The notes: a model not told the origin generated them from the letters alone. 64,000 bases of DNA from Spongilla lacustris (GCA_949361645.1 OX442415.1:15066331-15130330); one strand, 5' to 3'; positions 11,801-22,676 are shown, numbered from the stretch's first letter. Program-made: numbers and translations.

Positions 11801-13797
11801 TTATACTTTTGGGCACCATGTATTTTGGTACCTAAAATAGGTGTTGTTTGTATAGACTGATAATCGGTTTGCAGCTATGTAAAACCACATGGTTTATAAC
11901 AGCAGTTATCACTTGCATAACACCCCGGAACTATCTAAACAATATGCACCCAAAAAGATGGTATAAATGGGTGTGGTCCTCAGGGGTTACTGATACTCAA
12001 GCTTTTTATTTCGTAAAAAATGAAAAAGAATGCCATCCACGTCATGAAAGAAATAAGTACAGTTTCAACTGGCTAGTTTACCAAACTTTACAAGCTATGC
12101 TTAAGATATGTTAAATTGTTAACCCATACAAACAAAAAGCGTTGTTTAGTTGAACTTTGATTAGATGCCAGGTACCCAGTTGTGCAGTCAATGACAGGCT
12201 AAGATATGAGTCTGCAAGGCAGATTCATTTATACTTTTGATATAACCCTGTTCCATGTGTTCATGCTCTTTGTATTATATGGATTTAAATTTGTATTCAG
12301 AACTATCATGGTACAACTTGTGTCCAACATTGAGTAATGATCAGCTCAAAATGCTTGCAAAGTATGATCCAAAAGCCATCGATCCATTTCATGGAGCAGC
12401 TGAAATTGCAACATCTAAGGATGTGGAAATACAAAAAATTTACCACTTAATGGTAAGTTTCCAGCTTTGAACAAGTTTGTTGTATTGAAATGCATTTTCT
12501 GTTACAGACCCCTAAATCAATTGTTTCACCTTCTACGTTTGCAATTCCTAAAGACTTTCTAACAAGATATAATGATGGTTCTATTAGCTATGTTCCATTT
12601 ATCAAATCTGTGCCGTGTGCACCTCTTAGTCTTGTCAGTAAGCCAATTATAGCTTTTCAAACAGCTCTCACCAATTTTAAACACTTAAGCGAAGATGAAA
12701 TGCTATCGTATCAAGATCATGCTGTCCATTTTCTTCATAAAATGCGGACCATTACAAATGAGGGTGATATGTATGAACCATTACAAGCAATGTTTCACTA
12801 TATCTTGTCACATTTATGTGATGTTGAGGTAGATCGTAGGAAAACCGCCAATTGTTCTGGAAAGGGGCATATTGAATGTGATGGCTCAGTTAAGGTGAAC
12901 AACATACCGTGCATCATAGTTGAGGCTAAAGGATATACATCTTCAACTAATCCAGTTTTGCAGGCAATTGGTTATTTTCAACACATGGTCAAGACCTATG
13001 GTTCAGGAAATCTAACATGTGCCTTGTTGGTAGTCGTTATGGGTGATTTGATGAGTATATATGGGTGTCATGCTTTTGTAAATGGTGATGGAAATAAACA
13101 ATTTTTGGTTGAGCTTCTTTGTCCACCTCTCTCGTTAAGATTTGGAGAAGGTATTGAGTGGTGTCTCGATAGTATTGCTTCGGTGCTATATGGTTTTGTC
13201 TGCTTTGTTCAATATATTTCAAAGGATGCTCCAAAATTAGAATTTTGTCATCTGACTCTGGCCAAAATTCTTGATGAGTTCAATCCAGTACTTACGCCCG
13301 AAGGACCATTAAGACCAATGTGTCCACTAGAGGGGAAGCTTGTATTTGAGTTTGATTCATATAGGGAAATGAACCTGGCAGTGAAGTTTGTAAAAGGCAA
13401 TTATGGAGAGGACGTTCATAGGTACCTTTCTAGCAAAGGTTATGCTCCGAAATTGTACCAAGTATGCCACTTACCACTGAATTGGAAGGCTGTTGTAATG
13501 GAAAGAGTACAAGATGATCCCAGCATGCCTTCTGACTATAATGCTCAGCTGAAGTGTATTTTGAAATGTCTGCAAGAGAAAAACTACGTCCATGGTGATC
13601 TGCGCAAACCAAACATTCTAAATGGGAATGGCAGGCTTCAAATTTGTGACTTTGATTGGGCTGGAGAAGAGGGCATGGCCAGATATCCATTTGACATTAA
13701 TGACAGAGATATAGAATGGCCAAGACAAAATTTATCTAGACGGAAAATTATAAAGGACGATGATAATTGGTGGATCCAACAGCTGACCAGTACATAG
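8854..13797 (+). CDS. Crinkler-type effector: ubiquitin-like header, PD-(D/E)XK nuclease and protein kinase
   Basis: Three exons join in frame: 8854-9133, 12301-12452 and 12508-13797. Donors are GTAAGC and GTAAGT, acceptors ttcag and ttacag, and the phases agree (1 then 0), giving 573 residues. Residues 1-93 resemble the beta-rich ubiquitin-like header of Crinkler (CRN) proteins. Residues about 230-310 form a restriction-endonuclease-like core: ECDG (Asp269), IIVEAKG (Glu283, Lys285) and a following Gln296. Residues about 415-573 are a compact kinase: AVKF (Lys437), VVMERV, HGDLRKPNIL (catalytic Asp508, Asn513) and CDFDWAG (metal-binding Asp525). All key residues are present and no frame break was seen. 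Nuclease-plus-kinase pairs with such headers are a known CRN architecture and are inferred to act on host or element nucleic acids in the nucleus; the function here is unknown. No signal peptide is visible. Neighbours are transposons, which suits a mobile or selfish history. The upstream ATG context is uncertain. Confidence 0.8.
9999..10204. mobile_element. Hairpin MITE, family H, right end truncated
   Basis: It begins acaagatataaaaacattc and folds on itself: gggattggagatacaat..attcctatatttagc on the left pairs with gctaaatataggaat..atctccaatccc on the right. Complete relatives lie at 22677-22976 and 50531-50814. This copy has lost about 70 bp of the right arm. Confidence 0.85.
10205..10500. 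mobile_element. Foldback-family remnant (TIR half)
   Basis: This stretch shares long blocks with the foldback elements at 35.96-49.84 kb: gtttgttcaactgtatctccgtaa, gaccgaatttgaagcgattt-type words and gggtatcggacgttgcaata. It is a single arm with several substitutions, so it is an older copy. Confidence 0.8.
10780..10990. repeat. Dispersed repeat shared with 54050-54260
   Basis: Both places contain tttgttctcttaaagcaa-type sequence, gcgacttgaacaaaaca, atgatc(g/t)tctttccatt and catgatacggcacaaatc(c/t)tatat in the same order and spacing. No termini were resolved and no coding capacity is evident. Confidence 0.7.
11499..11800. mobile_element. Foldback MITE with TGGGTGTGGTCCTCAGG termini
   Basis: The left end TGGGTGTGGTCCTCAGG is matched in inverse at the right end (CCTGAGGACCACACCCA). 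The arms continue to pair through tactgatactttgtatttcg and its complement at 11758-11780. The internal loop is about 150 bp. No transposase is present. Confidence 0.85.
11967..12120. mobile_element. Second, partial copy of the TGGGTGTGGTCCTCA MITE
   Basis: It starts aatgggtgtggtcctcag and keeps the same order of words as the right arm of the 11499-11800 element in inverse (catgaaagaaataagtacag, caactggctagtttacc). Only one arm remains. Confidence 0.75.
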
Positions 13798-14700
13798 GAC
13801 TAATGTCTCTTTGCGCCTACTGAGTATTGATTTGATGATATGACAGTTTAGATTTCATTTTGCAATTTGTACTATTATCTTATGATTTCATCTACTTAAG
13901 TATAGCCACATGACATTGGACTGTCATAATTATGTGTCCCAACCCAATGGAGTAATGGTATGATCCTGCGCTTGCGCAACAGATTTTTTTTTTCAATGTA
14001 AACTTGCGCATTGCTATAGTCTAAATCAGTTAGACACTGTCACCTTCAGGATCCAGTGTCTATTATATAGGCTGTGGTGCACGTGTAAGTATGCCACTTA
14101 GAACTGTCTGTAAGTGCTAATAATGAGTGGCTTTACAGAAACGCATGCTTTTACGTGCAAAATCTTGGCATATACACTGTAGTATAATACACGTTTACAA
14201 TGGAATTGATTGATCATTCTAAAATAAAATACCCTAAAAGAGAGGTAAATATAAAAAGGTGCTGTTATTGCTAATATGCTGAGGATATCACGTTTGGTTG
14301 CAATCGCATGTTTATCACAATCAGTGTAGCGAATCGATCGCGACCAACCTTCACAGTTTTTGTTCGCCCTGTCCATTACATTAAGAAGTACATGTACCGC
14401 TTTGTGCTGCCAGCGTATTCTTAAATAAGGGTTACATCATGATCACAATGCACAATGTTTGCAAAACAATGCAATTTGGGCCTATCGATTGTAATTGCGG
14501 CGATGCCATTGGGGTGTCGAATAAAGAAATTCACCCAGGTTTATCACACGTGTTTATCATCTTCTGGCATGCATGACCGGTAACCTTTTGGGCAACCAAA
14601 AATGTACCGGGAGGTACAATTTTGGCTATCCAACATAAGGGGTAAAAACATTATGAAATCATTACATGATGTGCACACATCTCCACTACATACTCCTCAC
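13798..14700. other. Downstream intergenic region, nothing recognised
   Basis: AT-rich DNA after the Crinkler-type stop codon. No gene, hairpin or tandem repeat was recognised apart from a short stretch at 14580-14640 whose ccgg and ggtac words recall the GGTCCG repeat at 5.4 kb. Confidence 0.4.
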
Positions 14701-15717
14701 CTCCACAAAGTGCAGCCTCAGTACCAGGTCCTTCACCCATGAGCTGAGGGACTTCAGAGATGGGTATGCTGCATTGGCCCACAGCCGGGGGACCTGTCCC
14801 ATCAGCACACACATATCAATATGATTGGAGGCATACTTGGTTATTTAAAAAGCTGGTGTACACCCTTTCCAATTCTTCAGACATGACCACAAGTTCCTTG
14901 ATTGTTTTCTGAATCTGCCTTAGCGAATTCTGAGCAAAGAAGTGAAGCAAATGAGCATGAATATGTACTGCATATTATGAAATATTCAATCTGAATGACC
15001 AATACACATACACTTATAAATGCGCATGCACATAATATTTGTTCAAACAATTTGCGCAATACAAATTTTTTTGAAGCACTGTACATGTACTTTTGTTGGT
15101 TTACATATGTATATTTGCTCAATGGACTGCACGTGCATGTGTAGTGAGTGGCTATGCCCCACCCCTCACCTAATCTTGATTCTTCACTGCAGCCTCTATC
15201 ATTTTCTCAGCCACCGATCCCTGTCCTTGACCCAGCGAGATGGAATGGATCCTGGACAGAGCAGCACACCCCCACATTCATCAGCTCCACCCCCTCAGGT
15301 CACACCCCCACCCACACACACACACCAATCAGAGTAGTTCATCTCCTTAGCAAACCTCAGGAAGCTGCTCATGGGGTCTGACCCAGTAGACAGGATGAAC
15401 ACCAGGGGTGTGGTTTTGGACATGTCACTGTACAAGGTTGCCAGAGTAACAGCAGGACTCTCCACAAACTGCTGGCCAAGGTTCTCAGCAACAAAGTCCA
15501 CTGCAGCAAACACCACCTTCATGTACATAACACAGCGACAGTGACCATCTGATCATGCACTTATAAGTGGATGTACATTGTAAGAGATGTATCTTAATGT
15601 GTGCACATATATCTACACTCCCACCTTCTCCTCTCTAAATGCTTTCACCATGATCAGTTTCAGGAAACTGCTCAGTCTTTCATCCCAGTGTCCCGTGATG
15701 GGAGGGGCTTCTCCAAG
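14701..15717 (-). pseudogene. DNAH6: DNAH6-like dynein fragments, block A
   Basis: Four minus-strand exon remnants, N to C: 15625-15717 (LSSFLKLIMVKAFREEK, truncated on its upstream side), 15345-15516 (same AAA5-6 segment as 3597-3780, 90 percent or more alike by eye), 15170-15263 (SLGQGQGSVAEKMIEAAVKN then a TAG) and 14701-14793 ([31 protein letters not shown]). The last matches the stretch just before the C-terminal domain of DNAH6-type chains and is absent from the other clusters in this window. The six or so exons that should separate the last two segments are missing here. The in-frame TAG replaces the GDW of cluster 0. A pseudogene by deletion and stop. Confidence 0.85.
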
Positions 15718-16185
15718 TCTCGAATATCTGCCCCCTCATCCCACATATACATGTACACGTACATGTATATACATATGCACACATCATTTTATTTTAACCG
15801 TACACCTATTGTGTTCTGTCCCCTAGAGAAGCTTCTATTATGTGTTCTAGCCCCCCGGGACAGGTATTTAAAAGTCCACCCCCATTCTCAAAATCCCCAA
15901 CTGGACACCATTTATTGGGGTGTAGGTTTAAATATTGGAATAGCCCTTTGGCTAAGGGGGTGTGTGGTCTAACAGTTGGTGACCTTGAGAGTTTCTGGGC
16001 ACCCTTTGAAGTGGTTTTACAATAAGGTTTTATATCTTAACTATGCCATCTTGATAGATACCACGATCATTGCTCAGTACAAGGGCTATTGGTTCAATCA
16101 AATTTTCACACTGCATACATGTTACCTACACGAAGTGTTAGGCGCTAGTAGCATAATGTCCATATTGTCAGGCCTATTGCTGTGT
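15718..16185. repeat. Block A copy of a segment repeated in blocks B and C
   Basis: From tctcgaatatctgcccc onward this stretch is nearly the same as 24652-25150 and 63170-63660, including gttctagccccccgggacag and gtggtctaacagttggtgac. No coding region was recognised. The join at 15717/15718 cuts a dynein exon, so it is a rearrangement breakpoint. Confidence 0.85.
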
Positions 16186-16385
16186 ATATGCAAGTACATG
16201 TAGCAGCATTCACATCTTTTTCTGCTACTCTGTATGCCTTTTCCCCAGTATTCATGATCTTTTGTTGTTGGTAATTTCTCCTATCCCTGCACAGTAGTGA
16301 ATTGGCTGTCACCCTCCCCTCCCTCATGCACACACACACACATACACACACACTCTCTTTCCTCACCTTCCTTAGGTCCTGGAAT

Positions 16386-16412
16386 ATAACCATGGGGGGG
16401 GGGGGGGGGGGC
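16386..16412. repeat. Poly-G tract
   Basis: About 18 consecutive G after catgg, then ccggggttg. It lies where block 0 has its CCTCCCAC minisatellite, just before the shared ggtgcaaattaaaaaaaac sequence. Confidence 0.9.
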
Positions 16413-16732
16413 CGGGGTTGCTCATGGAAGGTGCAAATTAAAAAAAACACCATGTTTCTTTCAGACCATCTCTCAGACATAATTTTCTGTCGGTGTGACA
16501 TTTGCTGCATCTGGTTGGTGTGTGGAGTCTCGTAAATTGACTGTAGAGTACTTCAGTTATAGACAGAGAAGGGAAGGGGTAAACACGCATGCCACACTGT
16601 TGTCAAAAGACAACCTACGGCCGGGGTGGATCTGATAGGAATTGTGTTATACTGATATGTAAATTCCCCTTTAAATGACACCCATGAGGAAGAAGCCAGC
16701 ACACCTGTGATCTCTGAGTGTGACAAGATGGT

Positions 16733-17140
16733 GGAAGACGCAACCACCAATTCCTGGCGTCACAGTTGGATCCATGTGGAAGTTTCGTATCCAAGTAGAT
16801 GGTCACTGTGGCTATGTTACCTCACACGCACACACACACACACTGATCAGGTGAGTGAGGCTGAGGTCAACAGACCTTACATCACTTGCATCCCATAGTG
16901 CTCTCTTGTGGCTATGATGATCAGCGATAAGGTGTCCATGTGCATGTGTCCACCGTCTGAACCACACACATTGGTGTTATGTCACTCAGTAGTGGTGTGT
17001 GTGTTCAGCTTTAACAGGAGGAATTCACCTGTTCTTGGAGTGGAGGTGAGACTTTCTCGGGGAACAAGAGGACAGCCAAACTGACCCTGGACCAGACACT
17101 GGCAGCCATGAACAAGCTGCATGGTGCTGCAATTGGCAAT
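16733..17140 (+). pseudogene. UHRF1: UHRF1-like SRA domain exons, degraded
   Basis: Three plus-strand pieces match the SET- and RING-associated (SRA) domain that flips out 5-methylcytosine: about 16760-16794 (PIPGVTVGSMWKFRIQ), 16851-16925 (VSEAEVNRPYITCI, then IVLSCGYDDQ in another frame) and about 17017-17140 (EEFTCSWSGG, SGNKRTAKL, DQTLAAMNKL). The first intron (GTAGAT to gatcag, 56 bp) is in phase. Between CI and IVLSCG about ten family residues are missing and the frame shifts, and the canonical YTGSGG has become CSWSGG. The segment is unique to block A; B and C lack it at the matching point. It is probably a dead fragment of the same source gene as the 4609 exon. Confidence 0.75.
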
Positions 17141-17628
17141 GTTTTCTCCACAATGTCTCTGGTTATATGTATATGTAGGGATAAGAGTCTTGGCAACCTG
17201 AAAAGTTAGGTTCTATGAATAAGAAATATATTGGAGGGTCCCAAAGCAACCCTGTACAATCCTTTAAAACACTCTCGAACTTAGCAAATTGCAGATATTG
17301 TGTTCAGTTTTATTGCCTTATTGTGTATTGTATAATGAACTTTGTCATTTATAATTAATTACAGTGATGTCCATATAAGGGTCTCATTTGTTTGTGTACC
17401 AGTTAATTGAAACACCATACCTTCTAGCCACGTATTAGTCCACAGCATTGATGCTATAAACAAACAAATCACATATAATATTTTTAAAAATATGTTTACA
17501 GCAGACCTAATCTACAAACCCCCATCCATTTATTGTGCATGGGTGCCCCATTCAATTTTTAAGTTCTCTATATGCACGTAGAAACAGTCCGATTATAAAA
17601 TTGATTGGAGAGGTGTGCGATGAGTGTT

Positions 17629-17704
17629 AGTCTCGTACCCAGACCCAAACCTACGTAAGCATTATCGCTCATCGTTACGTACATTTCGGTCTGGGTACGA
17701 GACT
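17629..17704. mobile_element. Short hairpin repeat AGTCTCGTACCCAGACC
   Basis: The left arm agtctcgtacccagacc pairs with the right arm ggtctgggtacgagact around a loop of about 40 bp. The same hairpin sits at 25400-25489 and at 63920-64000, where the window ends inside it. It travels with blocks A, B and C. Confidence 0.9.
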
Positions 17705-18188
17705 AGATGAGTGTCGCAGCTTGTTATAATTAAGTGGTTGTGGAATAGTAGGCCTATAGCGATAGGTATATATCACTGTACGGACTTGAGTCGGACTGTG
17801 TGTCATGACAAGAAATGAAATCTCCAGGCACTGTGAGTGGAGTACCATATTCGGGCATACATGTAAACCATCTATAATATGTACATGTTCAATCCTTGAA
17901 ACTTTGATTGATGTATTTTTGCACGTGCGTAATTAACCCTTGAACTGCGGAGGGTGACTTTAACGCGTGGCCGTGGAATCAATCTAGAGGTGAGGTCGTT
18001 AGTGTGCTTAGTGTGCTGCAGCTCACGCGTATTTAGTTGCACCATGGATACCACACACTCAACCTCATGTGTACAGAGTTCCAATGACTGCATGCATAAA
18101 AAAAGATAGTGGGGGACTGGAGGGCCAAGAGGTCCTCTCCGCCCCCATGCAATTATAGCAACTTATTAACATATACAACCGTACATAC

Positions 18189-18342
18189 TGCTGAACCTAG
18201 GCTAAACTAAGACGGATCCGCTAACAAATCCTGCTAGCTATAGACCGCAGGATGCATATGTAATTCGGATGGGCGATGGAACTAGCTGGATTTGTTAGCG
18301 GATCAGAGACTGTTCCCTCATCTAGCTGGGCTTAGGTTCAGC
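18189..18342. mobile_element. Hairpin repeat CTGCTGAACCTAGGC / GCTTAGGTTCAGCAG
   Basis: Inverted arms also include ggatccgctaacaaatcc and its complement ggatttgttagcggatc. A second copy at about 26280-26405 lacks most of the left terminal words. The arms lie at the edge of the segment that is inverted between blocks A and B. Confidence 0.8.
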
Positions 18343-18528
18343 AGTTTATATATGTATATAATTGTGGGGGGAGGGGGGGGGGGGGGTTCCTCTTTAGTTT
18401 TACCCCCCAGGAAATCCCCCCACCCCCGCAAATGCAGCCAAGCACGAATATAATTGCATTTAGAGCATGACGTAATAGTATTCTGTGCACATGTACTGGT
18501 ACTCTCTCTCACACATACACTGTAGGTT

Positions 18529-19080
18529 ATGGGCACCTGTATGTCTATGCAACTCCCTACGACTGTCTTCAAGGTGACTCCTATAAATTACAACATGCAG
18601 AGCGGAAGAGGAATGATGATAGTCAGTAGCAACGACCTCGCATACATCAACAGCAGGACCCTGGAACAATTGGTGTGGCCCCTCAAATACCTGCGGAAGT
18701 ATGGTTGTAATGGAGACATTTTTTCCTTCGAGGCAGGCAGAAGATGCCCTGGAGGGGAGGGGCTATATGTCTTTAAGACCAAGAAAGCGTCAGAACTGGT
18801 CATACTTGTAGACAAAAACATTCACCAGCATACTCGCCACGGAGGACTCCAGTTGGTGGACAATCTTTATCAACCGTCCAACTACCAGAATAATGTGCAG
18901 CGGGCAATTGCCCTGGACCAGCCCAATTACCAGAACATAACAGTCCTGGGCCAAGAGGTCCCTCAAGATGGACACCAAAGCTATGCAGACCTAACTCTCC
19001 GACCTGCCTCTCCTATGCCAACATCCGCAAGTTATGCTGAACTTGATCTACCCATAGCAGACGGGTGTAGCAGGTGCTAA
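18529..19080 (+). CDS. FRS2/DOK-like docking protein: myristoylation motif, PTB domain and tyrosine tail
   Basis: A single open frame of 183 residues. The N-terminus MGTCMS fits N-myristoylation (Gly2, Ser6) with a neighbouring Cys4 for palmitoylation, as in FRS2. Residues about 13-100 are an IRS-type PTB domain: VWPLKYLRKYG, FSFEAGRRCPGGEGLYVF (Arg71/Arg72 in the phosphotyrosine-binding position). The tail carries tyrosines in SH2-docking contexts: Y119 and Y134 as YQN (Grb2-type YxN), Y152 as SYADL and Y169 as SYAELDL. This suggests a membrane-anchored adaptor linking a receptor tyrosine kinase to Grb2 and SHP2-like partners. An in-frame TAG at 18523 supports the ATG at 18529. Near the 3-prime end a small indel relative to block B changes the frame, so the last five residues (GCSRC) may be non-ancestral. 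It could be a young partial copy of a longer gene. Confidence 0.75.
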   Translation: MGTCMSMQLPTTVFKVTPINYNMQSGRGMMIVSSNDLAYINSRTLEQLVWPLKYLRKYGCNGDIFSFEAGRRCPGGEGLYVFKTKKASELVILVDKNIHQHTRHGGLQLVDNLYQPSNYQNNVQRAIALDQPNYQNITVLGQEVPQDGHQSYADLTLRPASPMPTSASYAELDLPIADGCSRC

Positions 19081-19599
19081 TGTGGAGTGGAGACCTGACC
19101 TCATCATCGCCACCCCTAGACCAATAGCATAGTGTGTTCTTTCGTTAATCTGATAAAAAGCCACCTGAACATGTGTGAAAATCAGAGGTCAAGGTTACGT
19201 TTATACACATGGACAGGCCTGCAGGCAACAGCAGGCCACACCAGGCCAGTGTGGGGCAAAAGGCAGCTATGACCTCATGCAGGTACATTGTAGACCAAAT
19301 TTTCACATATGCAGCAGCAAACAGCATGACAACACTAGTACTGGTATATAAGAATTCGCAAATTACATGTAACCACTGGATAAGTGCATGGGACCATATC
19401 CTCCCTCCCTTTGGTTAACCAAGGGGAGAGTGATTTTGGTTGTCTTGGGCTAAATTAAATCAGTCGCGAGCGCGCTAATCGGCAAACCAGCAGCTTTGTA
19501 ACCTCACCGCTTAATCTCACTACTTTAACTGAAGCGGGAGTTGCAAGAGGGTCTGCAGCTATATATGGCAGCTGAAGTTTGGAAGCAAGGGGTCAATGA

Positions 19600-20090
19600 T
19601 CGTAAGTGTTAAGAATTGGATAGCCAGGCGCCGGCGGGATGCTATAATGGTGGACTGGGCTGCATGATGCCTCGAGACTAGCCACACGGATCGGCACTCG
19701 AATAGAGTGTTTCAAGTCTTCTGCATTGTCAGGGCCATACGGAAGGTTACCTTGTCAGGACTGCCTCATAATATATAATGAAGCGGGAGCAACGTTTGGT
19801 GCACTTCTTGAGGCAACGGAGAGCAGGAAACACCAGGCCAATGATGAAAAGTGTTCTGGGTCTCAACACCTCTAGTCTAGCAGTTGACTCCTATGGGGCT
19901 TGGGGTAAAGAGGCTTCGCACAAGTTGCTGCTCGGCCGGGCTTGCAATCCACAAGTCCCTGCCAAAGTCACAGGCTTCTTTCGACCTGTTCTCCAACTTA
20001 AGCATTTGCTTAATAAATTAGAGCAAATACTAGAGGGAGTAGAGCCATTCTCCGAAGATTGTAGAACCGTACCTGTCTGTGTTTAAATTT
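19600..20090 (+). pseudogene. Retroelement-derived C-terminal tail fragments
   Basis: The frame at 19778-20086 contains LAVDSYGAWGKEA followed by HKLLLG. This resembles the conserved segment found after the reverse transcriptase in retroelement proteins of marine invertebrates; the assignment is from recall. A related module, YGAWSEEA followed by LYGRLS and ANARAILARS, lies at 58013-58190. Block B has the homologous stretch at about 27640-28050, with further indels. No reverse transcriptase core is present. Confidence 0.4.
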
Positions 20091-20299
20091 GATGTTCATA
20101 GAATCAGTTAAAATAAATATATATAATAATATATTTAAACAATGATATACATGTATAATCTTACGCTCGTCTTCCAAAATGCAAGAAACGGTACTTGATT
20201 GTTATTCGTTATTAGTTATGGAGTGTTAATTATCGCATACCAGTCCTGTGATTGGATTGGTGCTAGCGCATTATGTACGTCAGAGATGATATATATTTC

Positions 20300-20790
20300 C
20301 GCGATATGCTTTATAACATTATATTGTAACGTTTGAATTGCTATATCGTCCGAACGGTAAAGGCTATCAACTTCCTATTTTCATGACTTCATACTACCAG
20401 AGGATTGTCCGCCATTGAAATGTATGGCGCACGTGCGCGGTTTCCAATCCCTTACCTCTAATATCTATGATACTACACCATAAATACATCTTGGTGTCTT
20501 GCACTTGCTCCGTGCCAGCATTGCAACGTTCGATACCCCACCTGGTTCAAACCCAACAAACTACGTGCACATTTTCCCGCTTGATACGCGGCAATGATAT
20601 AATCACCGCCTCCCATACATTGAGCGGGACGCGATTTGCCCAAATCAAGGCTCAAATCATTTGCGGGAAAAAGTGCACGTGGTTTGTTCAACTGTATCTC
20701 CGTAACGGATGGCATAAAAATTAACGAACAGAAAAATCGATAGGTATTACTATAGGATCTCTACCTACAATCCGAATTTGAAGCGATTTG
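20300..20790. mobile_element. Foldback-family remnant, nearly two arms
   Basis: It contains gctatatcgtccgaacggtaa, cttcctattttcatgacttc, ttgcaacgttcgatacccc, gtttgttcaactgtatctcc and ccgaatttgaagcgatttg in foldback order. It is diverged and has lost its outermost ends. The 85-codon plus ORF at 20467 is the palindrome read through, not a gene. Confidence 0.8.
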
Positions 20791-20799
20791 ATTACTCCA

Positions 20800-22670
20800 T
20801 CACGAATAAGCTATTGTTTTTCCAGGGGGGTCTAGGGGGAAAAGTTATGAGGTATCAAAGTTAGGGGAGGGGGTCTTGGTCAAAAAAAAATTCATCACTT
20901 TTCTTATTTTATTTTGCAATTATTATTTTTTTTGCAATTTAGCTCGCACTACAGGAACATAATGATGGAATCATATTGTTTGTAGTGTTCATGGGCGTCC
21001 AATTCGTGCAAAGATAGGGCTTAACTGCCTATCTAGTGCTATTTTATCGTGCCGGGAAAGCATATTATCACGTGACTGGACACGATTCGTGGGCGTTGCC
21101 TTCATATACCACTGACATCAATTCACTACCTAATAGTGCATCAATCGAAGCGTCGCAAAGCAATGTAAAGATAAAGACTATACTAACGCTAGTAAGCCAC
21201 GGATACACATCATACTAAGTAACATGCATGAGCTCACGTCACTACTAGAATGGTCACAGTCACGCCGACTCACGCGGGTCACGCCTCACGCGAGCGAGCC
21301 CCAACTGCTATTGTTTAAACGAGTACTTTACCGAGTCATGAACGATAATGCGTGCCGCGCTTCAAAATCTTGTTGGAGTACCCGGTCCGCAAACATTGAT
21401 TGATGGGCAGAGATGTAATATTCGATAGGCCTACAGAGCCTGTACATTACGTCATGGCACGAGAGACCGATATTCTGATAATTCTAAGCTTAAAGGTACA
21501 AATGAAACAGCGTCTCCAGCTGCAAGCGACGAAGTGACAACATCTACAAAAGCGATCTGCAACGAAGCGTACTTGCAATTTGTAATATCATAGATATTAA
21601 AGTAACTTTACTTTTTTTTTACTTTAATATCTATGGTAATATTATCTTCATTGTAGGTGTGGTCAATTGTCAATTACGTAATGATTTTAAGGGGCGTGGT
21701 CGGGAAATGGGCGTGTTCGAAGGCGGAGGGGGGGTTGACCTAGCCCTTGATTTTAAGATTTTCAGGGATGGCTCGATGGTGTCTATAACTTTTTTTTTGC
21801 CCCCCCCCCCCCCCCCCCCCTCCCGGGCCAGACTGTAAGAATTAATGCGACTTGTCGTTACGTATCCGTGGGCGACCGTTAATAAAATGGCGCTAACTGT
21901 ACGAAGACTTTATAAACCTTAGGAACACTGATTAGAGGTCCAGAAATTATCTTAGAAGCACTAATCGTTCTGTCCATAGTTCCTCATAATTACATTGGTG
22001 TTTTGTGATAATACGTATGAATTAAAAGACGTTGAATACCAGGTTTAGAAAATGTTAGAGCTGAATGAAAAAATCCAGGAACAAAACTATTCAATACAAA
22101 CCAATCAATTTTGTATCGCTTAACGATGATATGAGCTTGAAGTTATCATACACTACATCGCTTTGAAAAAAAAATCTGTTTCTATGTTCGATATACAACT
22201 TGTAATCTAAATCTTCAGTGAAAACGTATGATTCGGTATGATTGAAAATAAATAATAAAAATATATACATGCACACAATTGAAAGTGCAAAATTCAAAAT
22301 GAAACAACTTTATAATCTTTGGTGACCTCACATTTCTGGATATAATGCGTGAAGTATAAACGATCGATCGCGATCGCGAGTTTGGCCTGGTACATGTACA
22401 ATCATTATCTCTGGTACAATGCGGATCCTGAACAAAAGCGAGCGTCTACATGTACTTGTGACGCTAGCATGCAAATGTTGAATCAGTCGAACGTTAACCG
22501 AACAGTGCATAAAGCTTAATAAGCTTCGCACCCGAGTTTCGACGCATAGAACAGCTGCACATTAAATGTAAACATTGTGTTGCTGGCAATAAACATGGCA
22601 TTACAACGGCTGGATTTTGTCATACAAACGTATGTACGGGTTATACAGTATATTAGTAGTAAAAAAAATG
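20800..22670. other. Gene-poor stretch with a small hairpin and a C20 tract
   Basis: No gene was recognised. There is a 55-bp hairpin at about 21588-21638 (catagatattaaagtaa..ttactttaatatctatg) and a poly-C tract at 21800-21820 preceded by T9. The minus-strand ORF at 22091-22297 has a hydrophobic start but no recognisable domain. Confidence 0.5.
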
Positions 22671-22676
22671 AATGAA

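Larger units (their letters stand above)
9134..12300 (+). other. 3.2-kb intron 1 of the Crinkler-type gene, packed with repeats
   Basis: The other intron of this gene is 55 bp, while this one is 3167 bp. It holds a hairpin MITE (9999-10204), a foldback remnant (10205-10500), a dispersed repeat (10780-10990) and two TGGGTGTGGTCCTCA elements (from 11499 and 11967). No coding exon was recognised between 9134 and 12300. The remaining DNA is AT-rich and unassigned. Confidence 0.7.

Noticed and set aside
16302..16898. Plus-strand ORFs with HTHTHT and SWRHSWIHVEV as a protein
   Set aside because: They run through CA repeats and in the wrong frame across the SRA exons; the correct frame gives PIPGVTVGSMWKFRIQ.
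22091..22297. A short hydrophobic minus-strand ORF as a membrane peptide
   Set aside because: AT-rich, single occurrence, no start context, no conservation visible in the window.
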